This document shows positions 1 to 8,284 of a DNA stretch of 64,000 nucleotides, in pieces; position 1 is the first letter of the stretch, and each line of letters starts with the position of its first letter. The stretch comes from Novosphingobium album (ex Liu et al. 2023) (GTDB taxonomy: Bacteria > Pseudomonadota > Alphaproteobacteria > Sphingomonadales > Sphingomonadaceae), in NCBI RefSeq assembly GCF_029076845.1, contig NZ_JARESE010000044.1, positions 124,001-188,000 on the forward strand. The letters run 5' to 3'. Both the position numbers and the translations under genes were made by a program. A model generated the notes under the pieces. It had not been told where the DNA came from and ran no database searches. It worked only from the letters and a program-made list of their open reading frames with translations.

Positions 1-150
1 CAGCAGGCGCGAGAAGATGTCGAAGCTGCGTTCGCCCCGGCTGGTCTGCTCGACGACCATCGGCACCAGCGCGCCGGTGACGGGATCGGCGGTGAACTTG
101 CCCTGGGTTCCAAAAACGCTTGCGCCGGAATGGCCGAACAGATCGATCAT
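1..150 (-). CDS. clpP: ATP-dependent Clp protease proteolytic subunit ClpP (N-terminal part only)
   Basis: The minus-strand frame starts with ATG at 148-150, behind a GAGGA ribosome site, and runs off the left window edge after 50 codons. The visible protein begins [15 protein letters not shown] and continues with the ClpP signature start, [20 protein letters not shown], which forms the axial-loop and first-helix region of the barrel protease. The Ser-His-Asp catalytic triad lies outside the window. Trigger factor on the same strand 1.8 kb upstream agrees with the common tig-clpP(-clpX) neighbourhood, although a membrane-protein gene on the other strand separates them here. The N-terminus is about 20 residues longer than in E. 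coli after propeptide removal. Identity is confident despite truncation. Confidence 0.85.
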   Translation of the reverse strand, partial: MIDLFGHSGASVFGTQGKFTADPVTGALVPMVVEQTSRGERSFDIFSRLL

Positions 151-346
151 GAAGGTCCTCTTGTGTCTGGCCCGCCTATGTCGCGTGCCACCCGCCGATG
201 TTCAAGAGCTTTAACCCTTCATCCGTGTGGACGGTTTAAACGAAAGCCCGCCCGGCTGTGCCAGCGCAGGGCAATCCGCGCGCGCCGGTTGCGCCGGGGC
301 GCACGACGCGTAGGCACCGGCCTGGTCCGATACCTGGTCCGACACA

Positions 347-1900
347 ATGCGAGGCGATGCCCAGGATGCAATGCCCACGATGCCGGAGATGACGCGCGGC
401 GGCCCCGGCCCTCGCGGGATCGACGGGGCGATCGGCGCGATGATCGCGCTGGCGCTGCTCGCCCTCGCGGTCGCGCTCGTCTGGACGGACCTGCATCGCG
501 GCCCCTGGTACGACGAGTTCTATACCGACTATGTGACGCGTGGCGGCCAGAGCTGGCTGCGCCAGCTGCGCGAAAGCTGGCTGGCCGACAATCACCCGCC
601 GCTGTTCTACATCCTGGCGCGCGCCAGCGCCTGGCTGGGCGAGATCGAGACGCGCCGGCTGCTGAACCTTGCCTTCGCGGCGCTGGCGCTGGCGGGCGGC
701 GGCCTTGTCGTGCGCGACGCGCCCCGGCTGTTGCCGGCCGCTGGCGGACTGGCGCTGCTGCTGGCCGCCAATCCCTGGACGGTGTGGGCGGGGAGCGACC
801 TGCGATCCTATTTCCTTTCGCAATGCGCGGGCGCGGTGCTCGCGCTCTCGCTCGCGGCCTTGTGGATCGAAGGTACGCCGGGTTCGCGCGGGCGGCGCGC
901 GGCATACTGGGGGGCGCTGTTCTTCGCGTTCAACACGCATATCATCACCACGATCATCGCCGGGGCGCTCGTCCTCGCGTTCCTCGCCGGTGCCGCCTGG
1001 CGCAAGGACTGGCCGCAGCTGCGCGCGCTGCTGGTGCCGGCGCTGGCCAGCGCGGCGCTGTTCCTGGTGGTGAGCGCCATCCAGTATCCGATGTGGGAGG
1101 CCAATACCCGCGTCTTCTGGCTCGCCCCCGGCTTCGATTCCGCCCGATATGCCATCGAATACGCGGTGCAGCGCACGATCGGGGCGAACCCGGTCGTCCT
1201 GCTGGCCGCGCTCGCCGGGTGCGGGCTGCTGGCCCGCGAAGCCGTGCGGAGCCGGACGTTGCCCGGCGAACTCGGCGCGCTGCTGCTGCTGGCCACCGGC
1301 GTGGCGATCGCCGTGGCGGGGCTGATCGCGATCCACCTGCTGCGCCCGATCCTGATCGAGAAATACCTGTCCGCCCTTACCGCCACCGTCGCGGCCGGGG
1401 TCGCGCTCGGCTTCGGGCGGGCGCTGGTGGCGCTGCCCGCCCGCGCGGCGCAAGTGCTGCTGCTGGCGGGCCTGGCCTGGACGCTCTACGCGCTGGCCGG
1501 CAATGCCGAACGGACCGTGGCGCGCAACAGCTGGCTCGGCACCGGGCGCCTGATCGCGCGCGAGGCGGCGCGGTGCGCGGATACCGCCGTCCACACCGAC
1601 GGCTTCTGGAACGCGGACGTGATGGCGATGTCGCCGGCGGACAACCGGCTGGTCGCGCCTTATGCCTATCGCAGCGTGGCCCGCCGCCTGGGCTTCCGCA
1701 TCGAGCGGGACGGTTCGCGCCGGATCTCGGCCCGCTGCCCGACGCTGTTCTGGGCCGAGCACGATACCCGGCACCGTTTCGACGAAGCCGCGATCCTGGC
1801 GCACCTGCGCAACCGGGGCTTCGCGCTCGATGCGATCACGCTCTATCGCATCGGCGACGGCTGGGTCGCATCCGACCGGCCGCTTTCCCCCGCACCCTGA
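347..1900 (+). CDS. GT-C fold (PMT/ArnT-like) integral membrane glycosyltransferase-family protein
   Basis: A 517-residue polytopic membrane protein with about ten hydrophobic segments. An acidic motif, WYDEF, sits near residue 53 just after the first membrane span, and DNHPPLFY lies near residue 81. An Asp-Glu in the first periplasmic loop followed by an HPPL motif is the hallmark of lipid-phosphate-sugar-dependent glycosyltransferases of the PMT/ArnT (GT39/GT83-like) fold. The sugar donor and acceptor cannot be told from sequence. Starts at 371 or later are also possible, because the first residues (MRGDAQDAMPTM) lie before the first span and no strong ribosome site decides. It is transcribed alone, divergently from clpP and convergently with tig. 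Confidence 0.7.
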   Translation: MRGDAQDAMPTMPEMTRGGPGPRGIDGAIGAMIALALLALAVALVWTDLHRGPWYDEFYTDYVTRGGQSWLRQLRESWLADNHPPLFYILARASAWLGEIETRRLLNLAFAALALAGGGLVVRDAPRLLPAAGGLALLLAANPWTVWAGSDLRSYFLSQCAGAVLALSLAALWIEGTPGSRGRRAAYWGALFFAFNTHIITTIIAGALVLAFLAGAAWRKDWPQLRALLVPALASAALFLVVSAIQYPMWEANTRVFWLAPGFDSARYAIEYAVQRTIGANPVVLLAALAGCGLLAREAVRSRTLPGELGALLLLATGVAIAVAGLIAIHLLRPILIEKYLSALTATVAAGVALGFGRALVALPARAAQVLLLAGLAWTLYALAGNAERTVARNSWLGTGRLIAREAARCADTAVHTDGFWNADVMAMSPADNRLVAPYAYRSVARRLGFRIERDGSRRISARCPTLFWAEHDTRHRFDEAAILAHLRNRGFALDAITLYRIGDGWVASDRPLSPAP

Positions 1901-1967
1901 AGCGCGGGGCAAGCGGCACCGCCGCCGAAACGGCGCCGGCCGGGGCCTATGCCGAGGGCGAGCGCCC

Positions 1968-3548
1968 TCAGCCTTCGGACTTGGCGGTGGCTTTCTTGGC
2001 CGGGGCCTTCTTGGCCGGAGCCTTCTTGGCGGGGGCCTTTTCCTCACCGTCGGCGGCCTTGGCGGCGGCCTTCTTCGCGGCGGGCTTCTTGGCGGGCGCC
2101 TTGTCGCCGGCCTCTTCGGCCTCGGCGGCGGCTTCCGTCTCGGCCGGGGTGTCGGCTTGCGTCACCGCTTCGGCCTCGGCGGGCTCTTCGTCCTTGGCCG
2201 GCTTGGCTTCGGAGCGGATTTCGTCGCTATCGGCCTCGATCGCGGCCTGAAGCTCCTCGCGGCTCACTTCGCGTTCGGTCACTTCGGCCTGCTCGATCAG
2301 GAAATCGACGACCTTGTCCTCATACAGCGGCGCGCGCAGCTGGGCGGCGGCCATCGGATCGTTGCGCACGTATTCGACGAAGCGCTGGCGATCCTCGGGG
2401 CGATACTGCTGCGCGGCCTGCGAAAGCAGCATCGACATTTCCTGCGCGGTCACGTCCACGCCGTTGGCCTGGCCGATTTCCGACAGCAGCAGGCCCAGCC
2501 GCACGCGGCGCTCGGCGATCTTGCGGTAATCGTCCTTCTCGTCCTCGATTTCCTTGAGCGCGGCCGCGGCATCGTCCTCGTGGCTGGCTTCGTGGGTGAG
2601 CTGCGCCCAGATCTGCTCGAACTCGGCATCGACCATCGAGGGCGGAACCTCGAAATCGTGGCCGGCGGCAAGCTGGTCGAGCAGCGCGCGCTTCATCTGG
2701 GTGCGAGTGAGGCCGGCGGTTTCCTGCTCAAGCTGGCCGCGCAGCAGGGTGCGCAGCTGCTCAAGGCTTTCCAAGCCGAGCTGCTTGGCGAAATCCTCGT
2801 CGATCGTGGTTTCGACCGGCGCCTTCACTTCATGGACGGTGATGTCGAACGTGGTTTCCTTGCCCGCCAGCTCGGCGGCCGGATAATCCTCGGGGAAAGT
2901 GACGGTGATGGTGCGCTGCTCGCCCGCCGTGGCGCCGACGAGCTGCTCCTCGAAGCCGGGGATGAGGCGGCCCGAACCGATCACGATCGCCTGGTTCTCG
3001 GCCTTGCCGCCATCGAATTCCACCCCGTCGAGCTTGCCGACGAAGTCGCACAGCACCTGATCGTCGGTCTGCGCGGCGCGTTCGACGGTCTCATAGCTCT
3101 TCTGCTGGCTGGCGATGCGTTCCACCGCCTCGTCGACCTGCTCGTCCTTGACCGGGACCACCAGCTTTTCAAGCTTCAGCCCTTCGAGCGAAGGCGCCTC
3201 GATCCGGGGCAGGATTTCCAGGCTCACCGAAAGCTCGGCGTCCTTGCCTTGCTCATAGCCCTCGCCCAGCGCGACTTGCGGCTGCATCGCCGGGCGCAGC
3301 GCCTTTTCGCTGACCAGCTGGTCCATCGCCTCGCGGATCGTCGTGTTGAGCGCGTCCTGATGCAGCGAATCGCCATGCATCTTGCGGATCAGGTTGGCGG
3401 GCACCTTGCCGGGGCGGAAGCCGGGCATACGCACCTGCGGCGCCAGCCGCTGGACTTCGCCTTCGATCCGCGCGGTGATTTCCTTGGCCGGGATGGTCAC
3501 CGTGTAGGCGCGCTTCAGGCCCTCATTGCTGGTTTCGACGATCTGCAT
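1968..3548 (-). CDS. tig: Trigger factor, ribosome-associated chaperone, with Lys/Ala-rich C-terminal tail
   Basis: This 526-residue protein is the ribosome-bound folding chaperone and peptidyl-prolyl isomerase. The start MQIVETSNEGLKRAY is chosen because the N-terminal ribosome-binding domain begins there. The docking motif GFRPGKVP is present near residue 45, the FKBP-type domain (DFVGKLDGVEFDGG, IPGFEEQL) follows in the middle, and the helical substrate-binding domain after that. Unusually, about the last 45 residues are made of repeated AKKAPAKKA-type units, an H1-histone-like basic tail that E. coli trigger factor (432 aa) lacks. Upstream in-frame codons continue through the tRNA-Leu region but are not plausible coding sequence. 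Function is certain; the role of the tail is unknown. Confidence 0.95.
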   Translation of the reverse strand: MQIVETSNEGLKRAYTVTIPAKEITARIEGEVQRLAPQVRMPGFRPGKVPANLIRKMHGDSLHQDALNTTIREAMDQLVSEKALRPAMQPQVALGEGYEQGKDAELSVSLEILPRIEAPSLEGLKLEKLVVPVKDEQVDEAVERIASQQKSYETVERAAQTDDQVLCDFVGKLDGVEFDGGKAENQAIVIGSGRLIPGFEEQLVGATAGEQRTITVTFPEDYPAAELAGKETTFDITVHEVKAPVETTIDEDFAKQLGLESLEQLRTLLRGQLEQETAGLTRTQMKRALLDQLAAGHDFEVPPSMVDAEFEQIWAQLTHEASHEDDAAAALKEIEDEKDDYRKIAERRVRLGLLLSEIGQANGVDVTAQEMSMLLSQAAQQYRPEDRQRFVEYVRNDPMAAAQLRAPLYEDKVVDFLIEQAEVTEREVSREELQAAIEADSDEIRSEAKPAKDEEPAEAEAVTQADTPAETEAAAEAEEAGDKAPAKKPAAKKAAAKAADGEEKAPAKKAPAKKAPAKKATAKSEG

Positions 3549-3606
3549 GTTCAAGAAGCCTTCCTGCATTCTTCCGTTTGTGCCTTGTCGTTCTCGGGAA
3601 GCGAAC

Positions 3607-3691
3607 TGGTGCGGGCGAAGGGACTCGAACCCCCACATCTTGCGATACTGGAACCTAAATCCAGCGCGTCTACCAGTTCCGCCACGCCCGC
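3607..3691 (-). tRNA. tRNA-Leu (anticodon TAG)
   Basis: On the minus strand the sequence folds as a class II tRNA. The 7-bp acceptor stem is GCGGGCG/CGCCCGC, the D-arm is GGCGGAACTGGTAGACGC, and the anticodon stem CTGGA/TCCAG carries the loop TTTAGGT (anticodon TAG). A variable arm and the T-arm GGGTTCGAGTCCC follow. The 3' CCA is encoded. It lies about 60 bp upstream of tig on the same strand. Confidence 0.95.
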
Positions 3692-3816
3692 GGACAAAGC
3701 CTGAATCTCAAGGGACGTGCCCTTATAAGCACAGGGCGAAAAGGGCAAGCGCCGCGGCTTGCGCGCGGGCCGAGCCATGCCCACGTTGCCTTGCGGCAAC
3801 ATGAAAGGCGCGCCCG

Positions 3817-3990
3817 ATGGCAACTCCACCCACTCCCCCGCCCGACCAGGACGAACCGCAATCCCCTCCCGAAGTGCCGCCGCAGGCGCCCGAGCCGGGT
3901 GAGCCCTTCCCGCCTGACGAAGACCCTGAAATGCCGCCCGATTTCGATCAGCCCGATGTCGGGCCGGACGAAATGCCTACCTTGCCGTGA
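3817..3990 (+). CDS. Small proline-rich acidic protein (57 aa), unknown function
   Basis: ATG at 3817 follows AAAGG at a 9-nt distance and opens a 57-codon frame reading MATPPTPPPDQDEP and ending EMPTLP. Roughly 35 percent of residues are proline and most others are Asp, Glu or Gln, with no Lys, Arg, Cys or hydrophobic core. It is therefore expected to be disordered. The last 14 bases overlap the 3' end of sppA, which is read from the opposite strand. Nothing in it identifies a function. The composition is non-random compared with the neighbouring shadow frames, and short Pro-rich proteins of this kind occur in sphingomonads, so I consider it a real but uncertain gene. Confidence 0.5.
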   Translation: MATPPTPPPDQDEPQSPPEVPPQAPEPGEPFPPDEDPEMPPDFDQPDVGPDEMPTLP

Positions 3991-5878
3991 CCCCCGCCAG
4001 CACCGCCAGCCGGCCGAGCAGCGATGCCGGCACGGCCGGCGGCGGTGTTGCGGCCCGTTCGATCCGGGGGCATTCCAGGCAATAGGCCTGCACCCCCCGG
4101 ACCGCGACGAGCGCCTGCGCCTGCCCGATCGCCTGTTCCAGCAGATCCTGCTGCCGCCGGGCGAACAGCGCGGCGATATCGCCGCCGCCCGCGCTCGCCT
4201 CGCCGCCGGCCTCGCGCCGGCTCAGCCCGGCCAGGAACTGGCTGAAGGGGTCGGTCTCCTCGCCCAGAAACGCCGCGTGCCACTTGCCGTTGCCCAGCTT
4301 GGCCGCTCGTGCCGCATAGGCCAGCGCGGCATCGAGATCGCCGAATTCGTCGACCAGCCCCAGCCGCCGGGCGTCGCTGCCCGCCCAGGGCCGCCCCTGC
4401 GCCACCGCATCGACCTGCCCGGCCGTCTTGCCGCGCGCCTGCCCCACCAGGCCCAGGAACTTGCCATAAGTGTTCTCGACCGAGGCCTGGATGACTCCCG
4501 ACACTTCCGGGGCAAGCCCGGTAAACAGGTCCGGCTGGCCCGAAAGCGGCGTGGTCTTCACCCCGCCGCCGGTCACGCCGAGATCGGCCAGCGTGCGCTC
4601 GAAGCTGGTGAGCACCGCGAAGACGCCGATCGAGCCGGTGATCGTGCCCGGATCGGCGAAGATCCGCTGGCCGGGCGTCGCGACCCAGTAGCCCCCGCTC
4701 GCGGCCAGATTGCCCATCGAGACCACCACCGGGATCTTGCGTTCGCGAAATTCGGCCAGCGCGCGGCGGATCCGTTCCGACGCCATGGTCGATCCGCCGG
4801 GGGAATCGATGCGCACCACCAGCGCCTTGAGATCCTGGTCCAGCGCCGCGTCAAGCACTTGCGCGATCCGGTCTCCGCCCGCGCTGCCCGGCCCGGCATC
4901 GCCATCGACGATCTCGCCGGCGATCGTGACGACGCCGATCGCGTCGCCGTCCTGCTGTTCGGGGTGGGCCGCGATCCAGGTGTCGAACGGGGTGTGGGCG
5001 AACTTGCCGCGCGTGGCGTCAAGCGGATCGTCACCGGCCAGCTGGGCGACGCGTTCGCCGAATTCGGTCTTGCTGCCGATCCGGTCGACCAGCCCGGCCG
5101 CTTTCGCCGCTGCGGCCATGTCGCCGCCCGATGCCTTCAGCCAGCTGACCGGATCGGTGGTGACAAGCGCGAGGTTGGCCTTGGGCCGCGCCTTGGCGAC
5201 ATCGGCCTTCCAGGCCGCGAACAGCGCGCCATAGATCGATTCGTAAGCCTCGCGCGCGGCTGGCGAAGGCCCTTCGAGCATATAGGGCTCGACCGCGCTC
5301 TTGAACGTGCCGACGCGGTAGATATGCGCGTCGATCTTCAGCTTTTCGAACAGCTTGGCGAAATAGAGGCCATTGCCGCCGGGCCCGGTGACGAAGGCCC
5401 CGCCCATCGGATCGAGCCAGGCCTCGCTAGCATGGGCGGCCAGCAGTACCGAATCGTCGGCATAGGCATTGGCGAAGGTCAGGATCGGCTTGCCCGAGGC
5501 GCGCACCGCGTCGAGCGCCTTGCCGATATCGTGCAGGTTGACATAGCCCCCGCCCAGGAAGCGCGACAGGTCCAGCACCACTACCTTGATCCGCTTGTCC
5601 TTCGCGGCGGCGCGCAGCGCGCGCTCGATATCGCGCGAGCGGAACTCACGCGTGGGCGCCCGGGCGGACAGCAGCAGGCCGATCGGATCGACATGGCTGG
5701 GCTCTTCCACGATCACCCCGTCAAGATCGAGCAGCAGCGCCCCTTCCTGCACCCGGCCCGGCGCCGGCCGCGCCGCGAGCACTGCGTAAAGCCCGCCGAA
5801 GAACACCAGCAGCAGCAGCAGCGCCAGCCCGTCCTTCACCGCGACCAGAAGCTTCCAGACCTTGCGCGCGAATTCCAT
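3977..5878 (-). CDS. sppA: Signal peptide peptidase SppA, 67 kDa type
   Basis: A 633-residue membrane-anchored serine protease that degrades cleaved signal peptides at the cytoplasmic membrane. The N-terminus has one hydrophobic span (about residues 12-36). The protein then carries the tandem SppA halves. The catalytic lysine is K193 in YRVGTFKSAVEPY in the first half. The nucleophile is S394 in GNLAASGGYW in the second half, preceded by the RIDSPGGST oxyanion motif. This is the Lys/Ser dyad arrangement of E. coli SppA (K209/S409). The start MEFARKVW is preferred over the longer frame because it begins just before the membrane anchor. It is transcribed alone, with pyrB divergent. Confidence 0.93.
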   Translation of the reverse strand: MEFARKVWKLLVAVKDGLALLLLLVFFGGLYAVLAARPAPGRVQEGALLLDLDGVIVEEPSHVDPIGLLLSARAPTREFRSRDIERALRAAAKDKRIKVVVLDLSRFLGGGYVNLHDIGKALDAVRASGKPILTFANAYADDSVLLAAHASEAWLDPMGGAFVTGPGGNGLYFAKLFEKLKIDAHIYRVGTFKSAVEPYMLEGPSPAAREAYESIYGALFAAWKADVAKARPKANLALVTTDPVSWLKASGGDMAAAAKAAGLVDRIGSKTEFGERVAQLAGDDPLDATRGKFAHTPFDTWIAAHPEQQDGDAIGVVTIAGEIVDGDAGPGSAGGDRIAQVLDAALDQDLKALVVRIDSPGGSTMASERIRRALAEFRERKIPVVVSMGNLAASGGYWVATPGQRIFADPGTITGSIGVFAVLTSFERTLADLGVTGGGVKTTPLSGQPDLFTGLAPEVSGVIQASVENTYGKFLGLVGQARGKTAGQVDAVAQGRPWAGSDARRLGLVDEFGDLDAALAYAARAAKLGNGKWHAAFLGEETDPFSQFLAGLSRREAGGEASAGGGDIAALFARRQQDLLEQAIGQAQALVAVRGVQAYCLECPRIERAATPPPAVPASLLGRLAVLAGVTAR

Positions 5879-6001
5879 GCCATCACCTGCCTTCCAGGCC
5901 CTTGCTTCTAGCCGCAGGCGGCATGGCTTGGGAAGCGCGGCGGCCATGACGCCGGAATTGGCTTGAGCGCGGCCGCCCGCTCCCGTAAGGCGCTGTCTTC
6001 A

Positions 6002-6982
6002 ATGACATCGCCAACATTCCAGTATCCGGCGGGCTCGGCGGCCTTCCCGCATCGCGGCCTGGTCGGCATCGCCGGCCTCGCGCCGCACGAGATCATGTTC
6101 CTGCTGGACGAGGCGGAACAGTGGGTGCAGCTCAACCGCCACGCGCAAAAGCACCGCAACCTGCTGGCCGGCCTGACGATCATCAACGCCTTCTTCGAGA
6201 ATTCCACGCGCACGCTGCTCAGCTTCGAGATCGCCGGCAAGCGCCTGGGCGCCGACGTGGTCAACATGCACGCCGCGCAATCGAGCGTGAAGAAGGGCGA
6301 GACGCTGATCGACACGGCGATGACGCTCAACGCCATGCATGCCGATGCCATCGTCATCCGCCACGGCAGCTCGGGCGCGGTGCGGCTGATCGCCGGCAAG
6401 GTCGATTGCCCGGTGCTCAATGCCGGGGACGGCCAGCACGAGCATCCCACGCAGGCCCTGCTCGATGCGCTGACCATCCGCCATGCCAAGCGCGCCTTCA
6501 ACGGCCTCACCGTGACGATCTGCGGCGATATCCTGCACAGCCGGGTCGCCCGGTCCAACATCCTGTGCCTCACGTCGCTGGGCGCCGACGTGCGCGTCTG
6601 CGCCCCGCCCGCGCTGATGCCCGAGGCGATCGAGGCGATGAACGTCACGCCGTTCCACGATTTCGACGCGGCGCTGGCCGGCGCCGACGTGGTGATGATG
6701 CTGCGCCTCCAGCTCGAACGGATGCAGGGCCAGTTCATCCCCTCGCCGCGCGAATACCGCCACCTTTACGGGCTGACGCTCGACCGGCTGGAGCGGGCCG
6801 CGCCCGATGCGCTGGTGATGCATCCGGGCCCGATGAACCGGGGGGTGGAGATCGACAGCAATGTCGCCGATCTGGTCGGCCGCTCGCTGATCACCCGGCA
6901 AGTGGAGATGGGCGTCGCCATCCGCATGGCCTGCCTTGACGTGCTGACCCGCAAGGCGCGCGGCCTGGAGGGCTGGGCATGA
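6002..6982 (+). CDS. pyrB: Aspartate carbamoyltransferase catalytic subunit
   Basis: Catalyses the committed step of pyrimidine synthesis, joining carbamoyl phosphate and L-aspartate. The 326-residue protein shows the carbamoyl-phosphate motif [13 protein letters not shown] near residue 60, the loop [12 protein letters not shown], the HPTQALLDA motif and the C-terminal MHPGPMNRG. The ATG at 6002 begins MTSPTFQYP; an upstream in-frame codon exists at 5963 but adds only a low-complexity start. No regulatory subunit gene (pyrI) is present. Its stop codon overlaps the start of the next gene by four bases (ATGA), so the two are translationally coupled, as expected for the class of ATCase that forms a complex with a DHOase-like partner. 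Confidence 0.96.
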   Translation: MTSPTFQYPAGSAAFPHRGLVGIAGLAPHEIMFLLDEAEQWVQLNRHAQKHRNLLAGLTIINAFFENSTRTLLSFEIAGKRLGADVVNMHAAQSSVKKGETLIDTAMTLNAMHADAIVIRHGSSGAVRLIAGKVDCPVLNAGDGQHEHPTQALLDALTIRHAKRAFNGLTVTICGDILHSRVARSNILCLTSLGADVRVCAPPALMPEAIEAMNVTPFHDFDAALAGADVVMMLRLQLERMQGQFIPSPREYRHLYGLTLDRLERAAPDALVMHPGPMNRGVEIDSNVADLVGRSLITRQVEMGVAIRMACLDVLTRKARGLEGWA

Positions 6983-8232
6983 GCAGCGTCACCCCGCTGA
7001 CCATCACGGGCGGCCAGCTCGTCCTGCCCGACGGCGGCGTGACGCCGGGCGCGATCCGCTGCGTGGACGGGCATATCGTCGCGCTGGGCGACGTGGCGCC
7101 CCAGCCGGGCGACCGCGTGCACGATGCCGCTGGCAAGGTGATCGCGCCGGGGCTGGTCGATATCGGCGTCTTCGCGATCGACAAGCCGGCGTTCCATTTC
7201 GGCGGCATCACCCGGGCCGCGCTGATGCCCGACCAGGACCCGCCGCTCGACGTGCCGGCGCGCGTGCGCTTCGCCGCGCAATCGGGCAAGCCGGACTTGT
7301 GGGTCCACCCCTTCGCGGCCGCTACGCGCGATCTGGCCGGCGATCGCCTGGCCGAGATCGCGCTGATGCGCGATGCCGGTGCGCGCGCGATCGCCACCGG
7401 CCGCGCGTGGATCGCCGATTCGGGCACGATGCTGCGGCTGCTGCAATACGCGGCGATGCTCGATCTGGTGGTGTGCACCCATACCGAGGATGCCGGGATC
7501 ACCGGCTGCGCGGTCGCCACTTCGGGCGAGATGGCGACACGGCTGGGCCTGCCCGCCGCGCCGGCGGCGGCCGAGGCGCTGGCTATCACGCGCGATCTCG
7601 CACTGGCCGAACTGGCCGGCGCGCGCATCCATTTCCGCAACGTGACGACGGCGGCCGGGCTCGATCTGGTGCGCGCGGCCAAGGCCCGGGGCGTGCCCGT
7701 CACCGCCGGGGTCAGCCCGGCCTATTTCATGCTTTCCGACCTTGCCATGGCCGAATTCCGCACGTTCATGCACTTGTCGCCGCCGCTGCGCTCCGAAGCC
7801 GATCGCAAAGCGGTGCTCGCCGCCGTCGCCGACGGGACGATCGACGTGATCGGTTCGGGCCACGATCCGCGCGGGCCGGAAGACAAGCGCCTGCCTTTCG
7901 CCGATTCCGAACCGGGCATGGCCGGCGCCGAAACGCTGCTGCCGCTCACGCTCAGCCTCGTGCGCGATGGCGTCATCACGCTGGGCCGCGCTTTCGCGCT
8001 GCTGGCGGCGAACCCGGCGCGGCTGCTGGGTGTGAACGCCGGGCGGCTCGAAGTGGGCGCGCAGGCCGATCTGGCGGTGATCGACCCCGATCGCCCGTGG
8101 ATCGTCGATTCGGACAAGATGGCCGCCAGCGCGGGCAACACGCCGTTCGACAAGCAGCCCGTCCAGGGCCGCGTGCTGGCGCTGTTCAAGGGCGGATCGC
8201 CCGTCGGCGCCAAGAAAAGGGCCGCCTCCTGA
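6979..8232 (+). CDS. pyrC: Dihydroorotase-like protein PyrC', probably non-catalytic ATCase partner
   Basis: The 417-residue protein has the class I dihydroorotase/amidohydrolase layout: an N-terminal beta part, a TIM barrel, and the C-terminal motif [15 protein letters not shown]. Its metal site is eroded. The usual D-x-H-x-H reads DIGVF (residues 61-65), so both histidines are gone. The later HVST histidine is Asn in FRNVTT, and the catalytic Asp of the usual TDHAPH is Gly in GSGHDPRG. This matches the known situation of pseudomonad PyrC' (PyrX), a structural subunit that holds ATCase together without enzymatic activity. By inference a separate active dihydroorotase should exist elsewhere in the genome. 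Confidence 0.9.
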   Translation: MSSVTPLTITGGQLVLPDGGVTPGAIRCVDGHIVALGDVAPQPGDRVHDAAGKVIAPGLVDIGVFAIDKPAFHFGGITRAALMPDQDPPLDVPARVRFAAQSGKPDLWVHPFAAATRDLAGDRLAEIALMRDAGARAIATGRAWIADSGTMLRLLQYAAMLDLVVCTHTEDAGITGCAVATSGEMATRLGLPAAPAAAEALAITRDLALAELAGARIHFRNVTTAAGLDLVRAAKARGVPVTAGVSPAYFMLSDLAMAEFRTFMHLSPPLRSEADRKAVLAAVADGTIDVIGSGHDPRGPEDKRLPFADSEPGMAGAETLLPLTLSLVRDGVITLGRAFALLAANPARLLGVNAGRLEVGAQADLAVIDPDRPWIVDSDKMAASAGNTPFDKQPVQGRVLALFKGGSPVGAKKRAAS

Positions 8233-8284
8233 CGGAAGCAGCCCAAGGCTGTGCAAGAGGTCTTGTGGAAGGAAATGCCCCGGT

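Noticed and set aside
180..215. Possible heat-shock type promoter (TTGAAC, 17 bp, GACATA) upstream of clpP
   Set aside because: The -10 match is poor and no second element supports it.
130..3704. Very long open frames (over 600 codons) antisense or out of frame to the GT-C gene and trigger factor
   Set aside because: High-GC DNA gives long spurious frames. Their translations are Arg/Ala/Pro-rich with no recognisable domains, whereas the chosen frames show complete families.
3791..5911. 706-codon frame on the plus strand opposite sppA
   Set aside because: It is a complement shadow of SppA with irregular composition and no motif; SppA has a full Lys/Ser dyad architecture.
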